Assembly: GCF_900167915.1 (NCBI RefSeq) | Contig: NZ_FUYM01000004.1 | Span: forward strand, 434,001 to 498,000 | Source of the DNA: Rhizorhabdus histidinilytica | GTDB taxonomy: Bacteria; Pseudomonadota; Alphaproteobacteria; Sphingomonadales; Sphingomonadaceae | Direction of reading: 5' to 3' | Length of the DNA: 64,000 nucleotides | Part shown: positions 50,567 to 59,095 of the stretch, piece by piece | Layout of the letters: each line of letters opens with the position of its first letter | Position numbering within the stretch: the first letter of the stretch is position 1 | The notes under the pieces: model-generated | What the model was told of the DNA's origin: nothing | The model's database searches: none | The model's input: only the letters and a program-made list of their open reading frames with translations | Program-made: the position numbers and the translations under genes

Positions 50567-51250
50567 TTACACCATCGCCTCGTGCAGGACGGCAGCGGAC
50601 CACCAGCGCCCCTGCAACCGCTCGCGCTGCGCTTCGGTTATATGGGCAAAGCCCGCCTCGCGCCCGCGCGCCACCGCCGGCCGCGCCGACATCGCCGCGA
50701 ACCAGCGCGCGAGATTGGCGAAGCGTTCGACCAGCCGCCCGTTGAACCAGACCCAGCCCCAGCAGGCGATGTCGGCGATCGAATAGTCGCCGGCGATCCA
50801 GTCGCGATCGGCCAGCCGCCGGTCGAGCACGCCATAGAGCCGTTCCGTCTCCCGCACGAAACGGGTGGCGCCCAGCGCCGCGCCGGGGCCTTCGGCGCTT
50901 AGGAAATGATGCGCCTGCCCCGAACTGGGGCCGAGTGCGCCGACCTGCCAGAACAGCCAGCCCAGCACGTCCGACCGGGCGGCGCCCGACGCCGGCAGGA
51001 ACCGGCCCGTCTTCTCTGCGAGATGGACCAGGATCGCGCCGGATTCGAAGATCGCGACCGGCCCGCCCGCTCCGTCATGGTCGACGATGGCGGGTACCTT
51101 GCCATTGGGGCTGATCGCCAGGAAGGCGGGGTCGAACTGCTCGCCCTTGCCGATGTCGACCGGCAGGACGCGATAGGGCAGCCCGCATTCCTCGAGCATG
51201 ATGCTGACCTTCCACGTATTGGGGGAAGGCGTGGTGTAGAGATCGATCAT
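50567..51250 (-). CDS. Glutathione S-transferase (YfcG/YghU-like)
   Basis: 227-residue GST. The thioredoxin-fold N-terminal domain reads LYTTPSPNTWKVSIMLEECG and SPNGKVPAIVDHD with a conserved cis-Pro; FESGAILVHLAEKTGRFLP carries the glutathione-gamma-Glu binding ES. The helical C-terminal domain has DYSIADIACWGWVWFNGRL. The early Thr-x-x-Asn arrangement (TPSPNTWK) is like the nu-class YfcG/YghU enzymes, which act as disulfide reductases or on conjugated substrates. It lies between a second GST-like gene (2-bp gap) and the CoA transferase genes (2-bp gap). Confidence 0.92.
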   Translation of the reverse strand: MIDLYTTPSPNTWKVSIMLEECGLPYRVLPVDIGKGEQFDPAFLAISPNGKVPAIVDHDGAGGPVAIFESGAILVHLAEKTGRFLPASGAARSDVLGWLFWQVGALGPSSGQAHHFLSAEGPGAALGATRFVRETERLYGVLDRRLADRDWIAGDYSIADIACWGWVWFNGRLVERFANLARWFAAMSARPAVARGREAGFAHITEAQRERLQGRWWSAAVLHEAMV

Positions 51251-51252
51251 CG

Positions 51253-52038
51253 TCAGAAATCGAGCGGCAGCGTCAGGTGGCGTTCGAAGATCATCAGGCG
51301 ATGCGCGAGCAACTCGTCGGACACCGAGGGGGCGATGACGGGACCGACGCCGCCATAGATCGGCCGGATCGTCTCCGGCATCGGGTTCAGCTCGTGCGGC
51401 AGCGGTGCGATCAGGTTGGAGAAGGCCGCCCAATGCAGGTCGGCGACGCTCAGCCGATCGCCGACGAGATATTCCGATCCCGCCTGCTTCTGGCGGCGCA
51501 GTTGCCCGGTCAATCCGTCGAGGATGTGGACGATGCGCGCCGGTGCGGCCGCCATCGCCTCGGCCGAGATGCGATATTCATTGGCCAGCTTCGCCTGCAC
51601 CGGCGGCGCGATCTTGCCATAGGCGGCGCTGATGTCCTCCTCAGGCGTTTCCGCCAGGATCTGGTAGCGCCGGTTCCAGCCCAGCCCGCCCGGCGAGCTG
51701 ATCTCGCTGGTGATGCCGAGCGCCAGAGCGCGGTCGCGATAATCCTCGGGCAGCAGCGACGGACCCGATCCGATGCGTTCGGCGAGATGGAGGATGTCCA
51801 GCCAGCCAGCGACGGGATGCTCGTCATTGTAGATGGCGATCGGCGCGTTGCGGATGCCGGTCCATTCGACCAGTTCCTCATTCGCCTGGAGCGGCACCTG
51901 CTCGACCGGAAGGAACGGCACGTTGCGGACGTGGAGCACGGCCTTCGCCGCCTCGCCCCACGGCCCGGGCAGGCCGGCCGACAGGACGAGGCGCAGCCCC
52001 TTCATCGTGCGCGCCTCGGAAACACTCAGATATCTCAT
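51253..52038 (-). CDS. Divergent glutathione S-transferase-like protein
   Basis: 261-residue GST-fold protein. The N-terminal part (LRLVLSAGLPGPWGEAAKAV, NAPIAIYNDEHPVAGWLDIL, LHLAERIG) follows the thioredoxin domain order, but the usual Ser/Cys site is not clear. The C-terminal helical domain has YLVGDRLSVADLHWAAFSNL with the conserved N-capping Asp. It is the first gene of the GST-GST-CoA transferase unit, starting at ATG 52038 beneath a GAACGGGA region. The divergent oxidase gene at 52257 starts 218 bp away. It may be a structural or non-canonical GST partner; function is uncertain. Confidence 0.8.
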   Translation of the reverse strand: MRYLSVSEARTMKGLRLVLSAGLPGPWGEAAKAVLHVRNVPFLPVEQVPLQANEELVEWTGIRNAPIAIYNDEHPVAGWLDILHLAERIGSGPSLLPEDYRDRALALGITSEISSPGGLGWNRRYQILAETPEEDISAAYGKIAPPVQAKLANEYRISAEAMAAAPARIVHILDGLTGQLRRQKQAGSEYLVGDRLSVADLHWAAFSNLIAPLPHELNPMPETIRPIYGGVGPVIAPSVSDELLAHRLMIFERHLTLPLDF

Positions 52039-52256
52039 TCCCGTTCCCCTTCCGGCCCATTCTTTCTCCGGGCAGTGCGGCCCATCGACGGAAGGAAGGC
52101 TGGCATGGCGCGGGTTCGCCCCGACAGGTTAACAGCGACCAAAACCGAAACCCGGCACAGCCGCGCGGAATGGCCGGCCGTCACATTGCCGCCCTGCGGC
52201 CAACCACTACCCGATGGTCCCAGGGCCGCGACGGCCGGGCAGCATGGGCAACGACG

Positions 52257-53615
52257 ATGGACATTCCTTCCGGTTTCGAAGGCGAGCTGATCGCGGCGGG
52301 CATGCCCGGCTATGACGAGGCCCGGCGCGTGTTCGACCGGCGCGCGGACAAGCGGCCCGGCGCGATCCTCCGATGCCGGTCGGTTGAGGATGTCCGCGCC
52401 GCGCTGCGCTTCGCGCGCGACCGGCGGTCGCCGATCGCGGTGCGCAGCGGCGGACATGGCTTCACCGGCCGCTCGACGATCGACGACGGCGTGCTGATCG
52501 ACCTCTCGGCCATGGACGGCGTCATCCTCGACGCGGATCGGCGGACGGTGCGGATCGAGCCCGGCGCGCGCACCGGCCGGGTGCTGCGCGCCACCGTTCC
52601 CGCGGGGCTGGCGCCGGTGACCTGCGCGGGCAACGACATCGGCGTGGTCGGCGCCGCCCTGTTCGCCGGGCAGGGCTATCTGTCCCCCCGCCACGGCAAT
52701 ATGTGCGACAACGTCCTGTCGTTCGATCTGCTGCTCGCCGACGGGCGGATGATCCGCGTGTCGCGCGACGAGCATCCCGACCTGTTCTGGGCGATGCGCG
52801 GCGCTGGCGACAATTTCGGCATCGTCGTCGCGGCCGAGATGCGGGTGCATGCGGTGCCGCCCCTCATCCACGCCTGCGCGATCGAATATGACGGAAGCGA
52901 TGCCGCGGCGGCGATGCGCCTCTACCGCGATCATCGCTGGGCCTCGCCGCTCCCCTGGCTGCTCGGCAGCCTGTTCCTTGACGCGGCGGGAGGCGAACCG
53001 CGCCTGTCCTACCTGTTCGCGCTGACCGGCAGCGAGGAGGAGGCCCGCCGCGATCTCGACGCGCTCGACCGGAGCGTGAAGCCCCGCGCGTCGACCGTCG
53101 ATCGGATGGACTGGGTCGGCCTGCACGACTGCCTGGCCTTCCCCCCCGATATCCGCTTCCATATCGCCCAGCGCGAGCTGCATGCGCTGGACGAGACCTC
53201 GATCGCGCTGATGCTCGACGAACTGCCCCGCCTCGCCGCCGATCCCGACCGGCCGACTCCTGTCGACGGCGAGCCCGCGGCGATGATCCTCTTCTATCCC
53301 ACCGACGCGGCGATGGGACGCCCCGCCGATCCGCCCAACGCCTACAGCCTGCGCGGCGGCTATGACCTGGAGGCGGTCGCGCTATGGCGGGATCCGGCGC
53401 GGGACGCGCACCATGCCGGCTGGGCGGAAGGCGCGATCGACCGCTTTGTCGCCTCCGGCCTTGCCACGCGCGCCTCGGTGCTCGCGAACAGCTTCGTGGA
53501 CGAGGCGCTGTCGCGCAACTGCTTCGCCGGCGACTATGCCCGGCTCGCCGCGCTCAAGCGGGTCTATGATCCAGGCGGCCTGTTCGGCTCGACCGCGATC
53601 ATCCGCTCCGCCTGA
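52257..53615 (+). CDS. BBE-type FAD-linked oxidoreductase
   Basis: 452-residue flavoprotein of the FAD_binding_4/berberine-bridge-enzyme group. The FAD domain has FARDRRSPIAVRSGGHGFTG, where the His is the usual covalent flavin site, then VGAALFAGQGYLSPRHGNMC and GDNFGIVVAAEMRVHAVPP. The C-terminal BBE segment ends NCFAGDYARLAALKRVYDPG. The second covalent Cys position found in bicovalent enzymes is not obvious, though a Cys lies nearby (APVTCAGND). No signal peptide. It oxidises alcohols, sugars or similar substrates with O2. A PQQ dehydrogenase gene starts 85 bp downstream. Confidence 0.9.
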   Translation: MDIPSGFEGELIAAGMPGYDEARRVFDRRADKRPGAILRCRSVEDVRAALRFARDRRSPIAVRSGGHGFTGRSTIDDGVLIDLSAMDGVILDADRRTVRIEPGARTGRVLRATVPAGLAPVTCAGNDIGVVGAALFAGQGYLSPRHGNMCDNVLSFDLLLADGRMIRVSRDEHPDLFWAMRGAGDNFGIVVAAEMRVHAVPPLIHACAIEYDGSDAAAAMRLYRDHRWASPLPWLLGSLFLDAAGGEPRLSYLFALTGSEEEARRDLDALDRSVKPRASTVDRMDWVGLHDCLAFPPDIRFHIAQRELHALDETSIALMLDELPRLAADPDRPTPVDGEPAAMILFYPTDAAMGRPADPPNAYSLRGGYDLEAVALWRDPARDAHHAGWAEGAIDRFVASGLATRASVLANSFVDEALSRNCFAGDYARLAALKRVYDPGGLFGSTAIIRSA

Positions 53616-53700
53616 TCCGGCCGGCCACGCATATTGGCCTTCCCCCACCTCGCGCGGCCCGCCGCCGCCGCGTGACAATCGTCGGCAGAGGGAGAGCGCG

Positions 53701-55773
53701 ATGAAGATTTCGAAACGAGCCATGACGATGACCGGCGTGGCGGCGGCCCTGCTCGCCATGGGCTGCGCGGCGATCGGCGGGTCGAGGCCGCCGGCGCAGT
53801 GGGAATATCGCGGCGGCAATGCCGAAGGGCAGCATTTCAGCCCGCTGGAGCAGATCGACGAGCAGAGCATCGGCCGGCTCGGCCTGGCCTGGTACGCCGC
53901 CATCCCATCCCCCGACGGCCCGGTCGGCACGCCGATCGTCGTCGACGGGGTCAGCTACGTCATCAGCACGCTCAACATCGTCTATGCCCACGACCTGCGC
54001 ACCGGCAAGCTGCTATGGGCGTTCGATCCCAAGGTCCGCTTCGGCAGCGCGCTGCTCGCCTCCTGGGGCAACCGGATCACGCGCGGCCTGGGCTATGGCA
54101 ATGGCAAGATCGTGCTGACCACCGGCGATTGCCGGGTGATCGCGATCGACGCCAGGACCGCCGCCAAGCAATGGGAAGCGCGCGCCTGCCCCGACCAGGG
54201 CGACTATACGATCACCTCCGCCCCGCGCGTCGGCGGCGGCAAGGTGTTCGTCGGGCCCAACAATGCCGATCTCGGCACCGCGCGCGGCTATGTCGTGGCG
54301 TTCGACCTGGAGACCGGCAAGCAGCTCTGGCGCTTCGACACCATCCCCGACGGCCCCGACCCGACCGACCCGACCATGAAGATGGCCGCGAAGACCTGGG
54401 ACCCGGCGTTCCTGCGCACCGCCGCGGGCGGCAGTGTCTGGGAGGACATGACCTACGATCCGGTCACCAGGCTGCTCTACATCGGCGTTGGCGGCGCCAC
54501 CCCGTGGAACCCGATGAACCGCGGCGCCAAACGCGGCGACGAGCTGTTCACCAACTCGATCGTCGCGGTGAAGGCCGATACCGGCGCATATGTCTGGCAC
54601 TACCAGACCACGCCCGACGACGGCTGGAACCTCGAGCCGACCATGCCGATGGTGATCGCCGACATGGAGATCGACGGCAGGAAGCGCCGGGTGGTGATGG
54701 AAGCGCCGAAGAACGGCTTCTTCTACATGCTCGACGCCCATGACGGAACGCTGGTCAACAAGCCGAACAACTTCGTGCCGGTGAACTGGGCGAAGGAGAT
54801 CGACGGCAAGACCGGCCGTCCGGTGATGAACCCGGAGGCGGAATATTGGAAGAAGGACGGCGGCGCGGTGGTCTTCCCCGGCCCGCTCGGCGCCCACAAC
54901 TTCAACCCGATGAGCTACGATCCGAGCACGGGACTGGTCTATATCCCGACGCTCGATCTGCCGACCCGGATGGAGATCGACAAGACCGCATCGGTCGGTT
55001 CCTCGGTCGGCGGCGCGACCTACACCCGTTACCTGAGCCATATGGACCAGGCCAAATGGCCGCTCGTCGCCTGGGATCCGATCCGGCAGAAGGCGCGCTG
55101 GCAGACCGCCGGCACCATTCCGCTGGGCAGCGGCGTGCTGTCGACCGCCGGCAACATCGTCTTCCAGGGAGGCGCCGACGGCGTGCTGCGCGCCTATCGC
55201 GCGTCGGACGGCGTGGAGCTCTGGTCGTTCAGGACGGGGTCGGCGATCGCCGCCGCGCCGGTGACGGTCGATATCGACGGGGTCCAGACGCTGATCGTCG
55301 TCGCCGGCCCGCCCGGCACCTCGGCCGCCGTCCGCGCCTTTCCGGGCCTCTATGGACGGGCGGACACCAACGGCCCGCCCCGGATCTTCGCGTTCCGCCT
55401 CGACGCCAGGGCAGCCGCGCCGGCGATGACCACGGCCTCGGCCAGGCCCTTCGCCAAGCCGCCCTATCCGCGTCCCGACGCGGCGCTGGCGGCCAGGGGC
55501 AGGATGCTGTTCGAAACCCGCTCCTGCGACCTGTGCCACGGCGCCGGCGCCCATGCGGTGACGGGATCGGTGCCCGACCTGCGACGCGCCTCGGCCGCGA
55601 CCTATGACGGGTTCGAGGGCATCGTCCGCGGCGGCGCATTGCAGGACAAGGGCATGCCGATGTTCTTCGACCTGGTGACCGAAGAGGAATCGGCCGCGCT
55701 GCGCGCCTTCGTGCTCGACGCCGCCTGGGACGCCTATCGGGCGCAGCAGGGCCAGCCGACCGCATCGCGCTGA
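53701..55773 (+). CDS. PQQ-dependent quinohemoprotein dehydrogenase (alcohol-dehydrogenase-like) with atypical active-site residues
   Basis: 690-residue exported protein. A signal region (GVAAALLAMGCAA, possibly a lipobox) precedes an eight-bladed PQQ propeller, with W-motifs such as DLRTGKLLWAFDP and DLETGKQLWRFD. A C-terminal cytochrome c domain has CDLCH (609-613) and a late Met ligand candidate (MPM, 652-654). Compared by eye with known type II alcohol dehydrogenases, the catalytic Asp of WDY is Asn310 (DDGWNLEP). The Ca-binding Asn of GNGSPWN is replaced in GVGGATPWN (around 264). The Ca-binding Glu is Asp190 (NNADLGTARG). The vicinal Cys pair is replaced by Ser-Trp (121-122). It may use another substrate or metal, or be impaired. 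Confidence 0.85.
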   Translation: MKISKRAMTMTGVAAALLAMGCAAIGGSRPPAQWEYRGGNAEGQHFSPLEQIDEQSIGRLGLAWYAAIPSPDGPVGTPIVVDGVSYVISTLNIVYAHDLRTGKLLWAFDPKVRFGSALLASWGNRITRGLGYGNGKIVLTTGDCRVIAIDARTAAKQWEARACPDQGDYTITSAPRVGGGKVFVGPNNADLGTARGYVVAFDLETGKQLWRFDTIPDGPDPTDPTMKMAAKTWDPAFLRTAAGGSVWEDMTYDPVTRLLYIGVGGATPWNPMNRGAKRGDELFTNSIVAVKADTGAYVWHYQTTPDDGWNLEPTMPMVIADMEIDGRKRRVVMEAPKNGFFYMLDAHDGTLVNKPNNFVPVNWAKEIDGKTGRPVMNPEAEYWKKDGGAVVFPGPLGAHNFNPMSYDPSTGLVYIPTLDLPTRMEIDKTASVGSSVGGATYTRYLSHMDQAKWPLVAWDPIRQKARWQTAGTIPLGSGVLSTAGNIVFQGGADGVLRAYRASDGVELWSFRTGSAIAAAPVTVDIDGVQTLIVVAGPPGTSAAVRAFPGLYGRADTNGPPRIFAFRLDARAAAPAMTTASARPFAKPPYPRPDAALAARGRMLFETRSCDLCHGAGAHAVTGSVPDLRRASAATYDGFEGIVRGGALQDKGMPMFFDLVTEEESAALRAFVLDAAWDAYRAQQGQPTASR

Positions 55774-55808
55774 ATCGCGTCCGCCCTTTCCCCCCGAACG
55801 GATGCGAA

Positions 55809-55837
55809 AAGCCCGCCCGATCATCGATCGGGCGGGC
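55809..55837. terminator. Bidirectional intrinsic terminator
   Basis: GCCCGCCCGATC (55811-55822) and GATCGGGCGGGC (55826-55837) form a perfect 12-bp stem with a 3-base loop. AAAA on the left and TTCCTTATT on the right give U-tracts for both directions. It sits between the convergent PQQ dehydrogenase and NmrA-type genes. Confidence 0.9.
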
Positions 55838-55855
55838 TTCCTTATTAGCCGGCGA

Positions 55856-56752
55856 TCAGGCGAAATAGTCGCGGTTCTCGGCGATATAGGCGCGCAGCGA
55901 TTGCGGCGGGCGGCCCATCAGCCGCTCGAAGGTGGGATCGGGATCGACGTTGCCGCAATGCCGCCGCTCGCAGCTTATGTAGGAGATGAGCTGCTCCGCA
56001 TTGGCGCCGGCGGCGCGGCGCAGGCCGTCCTCGGTGTCGCGCAGCTCGACCTTCTCGCCGACCTCGTCGCTCAGCATCGCGACCACGTCGTCGAAGCCGA
56101 TCTTCTCGGTGCCGGTCAGCACATATTCCTGGCCGGCGTGGGTGGCCGGCCCGTCGCTCAGCACCTTGGCCGCGACCCTGGCGATATCGCTCTCGGAGAT
56201 CCAGGTGCGCTGCGCGTCGAGCCGCGCCGGCAGCGGCAGGTAGCGCTTTTCCTGGATGTCGGCTTCCGCGAACCACATCAGGTTGAAGCCGATCCAGGCG
56301 GAGACGTTGATCAGCGTCGTCGGCAAGCCGCTGCGGCGGTGGAGCGGGATGGTGACGTTCTTGAGCGCGCTGCCGGTGCGCGTCGCGAACCATTCCTCGG
56401 TGATGTCGGCATCGGTGACGCCGGGATAGACGGCGATGTGGCGGACGATCAGGTCGATCGGCGCAGCCTTGGCCGCTTCCAGGATGTTGCTGGTCGCCAC
56501 CACCTCGTCGGTGATGAAGTCGGGGGTGATGATCAGCACCCGGTTCACCCCCTCCAGCGCGGCCGGCAGGCTCGCCTGGTCGTGCCAGTCGGCCTTGACG
56601 ACCTCGGCCTCGGGATAGAGCGCCTTGAGCTGCTCGACCCCCTCGTCGCGCGTGCTCGACAGCCGCAACTGGTGTCGGCCTTCCTCGGCTAGGATGGAGG
56701 TGACGATCGACGCGATGTTGCCGGTCGCGCCCAATATCAGAATTCTGGCCAT
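55856..56752 (-). CDS. NmrA/NAD(P)H-binding atypical SDR-type oxidoreductase
   Basis: 298-residue Rossmann protein: ARILILGATGNIASIVTSIL carries the GxxGxxG site; VLIITPDFITDEVVATSNIL and VRHIAVYPGV follow the NmrA/azoreductase-like pattern, without a clear YxxxK. ATG 56752 has GAGGAC upstream. Members use NADPH for quinone or unsaturated ketone reduction or act as redox sensors. It is the most downstream gene of the minus-strand run that starts beyond 64000 and stops at the bidirectional terminator. A 136-bp gap separates it from the ALDH gene, so it may be in the same operon. Confidence 0.85.
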   Translation of the reverse strand: MARILILGATGNIASIVTSILAEEGRHQLRLSSTRDEGVEQLKALYPEAEVVKADWHDQASLPAALEGVNRVLIITPDFITDEVVATSNILEAAKAAPIDLIVRHIAVYPGVTDADITEEWFATRTGSALKNVTIPLHRRSGLPTTLINVSAWIGFNLMWFAEADIQEKRYLPLPARLDAQRTWISESDIARVAAKVLSDGPATHAGQEYVLTGTEKIGFDDVVAMLSDEVGEKVELRDTEDGLRRAAGANAEQLISYISCERRHCGNVDPDPTFERLMGRPPQSLRAYIAENRDYFA

Positions 56753-56888
56753 TGCCTGTCCTCTTGAGAATATCCGCATCCCGCGCTTCGCTGCGCGGCG
56801 GCGGCTCGGGAAAGGTGCAATGGGGCCCGGTCGGCAGACAGGTCATCGAAGGCCAATCGCGGGGCCGGGATCGCCGGCTCCCGTGCGA

Positions 56889-58322
56889 TCAGAAGCCCAG
56901 GCAGATATATTTGATCTCGAGATAGTCCTCGATGCCGTGGCGCGATCCCTCGCGCCCGAGGCCCGACAGCTTGACGCCGCCGAACGGCGCGACCTCGGTC
57001 GAGATCAGGCCGGTGTTGACGCCGACGATGCCGGCCTCGATCGCCTCGGCAACCTTCCAGACCCGGCCGACGTCGCGCGCGTAGAAATAGGCGGCGAGGC
57101 CGAAAGGCGTGGCATTGGCCATCGCCACCACATCCTCGTCGCGTTCGAAGCGGATCACGGGCGCCACCGGCCCGAACGTCTCCTCCCGCGTGACCAGCAT
57201 GTCATGGGTGACGTCGCGGATCACGGTGGGAACGTAATAACGATCGCCGAGCGGATCGCGCCGGCCGCCGGTGACGATCGCGCCGCCCTTGTCCAGTGCG
57301 TCGGCGACATGCTCCTCCACCTTGGCGACGGCCGCAGCGTCGATCAGCGGGCCGATCTGGGTATCGGCGGCGCGGCCGTCGCCGACCCTGAGCGCCGCCG
57401 CCGCCTCGGCCAGCCGCGCGACGAAGGCGTCGTAGACGTCGGCCTGGGCATAGAGCCGGTTCGCACAGACGCAGGTCTGCCCGGCGTTGCGGAATTTGGA
57501 AGCGATGGCCCCTTCGACCGCCGCATCGATGTCGGCGTCGGAGAAGACGATGAAGGGCGCGTTGCCGCCCAGCTCGAGGCTGAGCTTCTTGATGGTCGAC
57601 GCGGACCGGGCATAGAGCGCCGCGCCGACCTCGGTCGATCCGGTGAAGCTGAGCTTGCGGACCACCGCACTGTCGAGCAGTGCCGCGCCGATATCGGCCG
57701 CACCGCCGGTGACGACGTTGAGCACGCCGGCCGGGATGCCCGCCTCCTCCGCCAGCGCCGCGATGGCGAGCGCGGTGAACGGGGTCTGCGACGCCGGCTT
57801 GACGATCGCGGTGCAGCCGGCCGCCAGCGCGGGACCGATCTTGCGGGTGATCATCGCCGCCGGAAAGTTCCAGGGCGTGATCGCCGCGATCACGCCGATC
57901 GGCTGCTTCAGGACGATGATGCGCTTGTCGGCGGCGTGCGGCGGGACGACCTCGCCATAGACGCGCTTCGCCTCCTCGGCATACCATTCGATGAAGGCGG
58001 CGGCGTAGCGTATCTCGCCCTTCGCCTCGGCGATCGGCTTGCCCTGCTCGGCGGTCAGCAGCGCGGCCAGATCGTCGATCCGCTCGACCATCAGCTCGTG
58101 GAAGCGGCGCAGGATGCGGGCGCGATCGGCAGCGAGCAGCGCGCTCCACGCCGGCAGCGCGCGCTCGGCCGCGGCGATCGCGCGTTCGGTCTCCGCCCGG
58201 CCCAGCCTCGGTACGCGACCGAGGGCGCCTCCGGTCGCGGGGTTGTCGACCATGATCCAGTCGTCGGCCGACACCCACTCGCCGTCGATCAGGCAGGCCT
58301 CGCGCTGCAGCGCCATGCCCAT
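56889..58322 (-). CDS. gabD: Succinate-semialdehyde dehydrogenase-type NAD(P)+ aldehyde dehydrogenase
   Basis: 477-residue aldehyde dehydrogenase with GabD-like motifs: PWNFPAAMITRKIGPALAAG, FTGSTEVGAALYARSASTIK, the catalytic Glu in LSLELGGNAPFIVFSDADID, the catalytic Cys in FRNAGQTCVCANRLY and the C-terminal PFGGVKLSGLGREGSRHGIE. It oxidises succinate semialdehyde or a similar aldehyde. Two in-frame ATGs (58322 and 58316) are equivalent choices. It starts 5 bp after the stop of the dienelactone hydrolase gene. The neighbouring flavin amine oxidase and LLM monooxygenase could supply an aldehyde substrate, an inference. Confidence 0.9.
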   Translation of the reverse strand: MGMALQREACLIDGEWVSADDWIMVDNPATGGALGRVPRLGRAETERAIAAAERALPAWSALLAADRARILRRFHELMVERIDDLAALLTAEQGKPIAEAKGEIRYAAAFIEWYAEEAKRVYGEVVPPHAADKRIIVLKQPIGVIAAITPWNFPAAMITRKIGPALAAGCTAIVKPASQTPFTALAIAALAEEAGIPAGVLNVVTGGAADIGAALLDSAVVRKLSFTGSTEVGAALYARSASTIKKLSLELGGNAPFIVFSDADIDAAVEGAIASKFRNAGQTCVCANRLYAQADVYDAFVARLAEAAAALRVGDGRAADTQIGPLIDAAAVAKVEEHVADALDKGGAIVTGGRRDPLGDRYYVPTVIRDVTHDMLVTREETFGPVAPVIRFERDEDVVAMANATPFGLAAYFYARDVGRVWKVAEAIEAGIVGVNTGLISTEVAPFGGVKLSGLGREGSRHGIEDYLEIKYICLGF

Positions 58323-58327
58323 GCCCG

Positions 58328-59041
58328 TCAGCCCAGCACGTCGAGGAACAGCGCGCGCATCGCCTCCCACGACCGGCGGTCGGCATCGGCATCATAGCCA
58401 TAGGCCTCCGATCCGAGCGCGTCGGCGTCGCGGTTGGTGAAGCTGTGGCGGGCGCGGCCGTAGAGATTCATCTGCCAATCGACCCCGCCGGCGATCATCT
58501 CGTTGCTGAACGCCTGCAGGATCTCCGGCGTCACGAACGGGTCCTGCGCGCCGTTGCAGATCAGCAGCTTGCCGCGGATCGCGCCCGCATCGGTGCTGCC
58601 GGTGCCCTGGAGGCCGGCGTGGAAGCCCACGACCGCCTTCAGGTCGGCGCCCGTCCCCGCCAGTTCGATCGCCGAGGTGCCGCCGAAGCAATGACCGACC
58701 GCCGCCAGCCGGTCGGGGTCGACCATCGGCTGCTCGGCCAGCCCGCGCAGCGCCGCGGCCAGCCGGCCGTGGAGCTCGGCGGGATCGCCCAGCAGCTTGC
58801 CGATCCAGCCGAGGATCGCATCCATGTCGGCCGGCGTCTCGCCGAATTCGTCCATCGCATAGGCGACATAGCCGAACTCGCGGACGATCCGCTCGGCGCG
58901 CTCGATCGCGTGCTCGCCGAGGCCGGTGGCCTCGTGGATGACGAGGACGCCGGGCCGCCTGCCCGTCCGCGTCTCGTCCCAGATGAGCCGTCCGGTCAGG
59001 GCGGTTCCGTCATGGACGACGGTAAGATCCTGGCTCTGCAT
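58328..59041 (-). CDS. Dienelactone hydrolase family protein
   Basis: 237-residue alpha/beta hydrolase with the dienelactone-hydrolase triad arrangement: Glu in LVIHEATGLGEHA, catalytic Cys in AVGHCFGGTSAIE (usual GYCFGG), Asp in NGAQDPFVTPE and His in GRARHSFTNRDAD. It hydrolyses lactones or esters in ring-cleavage pathways. ATG 59041 is clean. It is tightly linked to the downstream ALDH gene (5-bp gap); the upstream LLM gene stops 54 bp away. The C-terminus (SEAYGYDADADRRSWEAMRA) is typical for the family. Confidence 0.9.
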   Translation of the reverse strand: MQSQDLTVVHDGTALTGRLIWDETRTGRRPGVLVIHEATGLGEHAIERAERIVREFGYVAYAMDEFGETPADMDAILGWIGKLLGDPAELHGRLAAALRGLAEQPMVDPDRLAAVGHCFGGTSAIELAGTGADLKAVVGFHAGLQGTGSTDAGAIRGKLLICNGAQDPFVTPEILQAFSNEMIAGGVDWQMNLYGRARHSFTNRDADALGSEAYGYDADADRRSWEAMRALFLDVLG

Positions 59042-59095
59042 AAGCCGCCTCCAGCATGATATTCGGGTTGGGAAAAAGGGATGCCGGCCGGCGGA

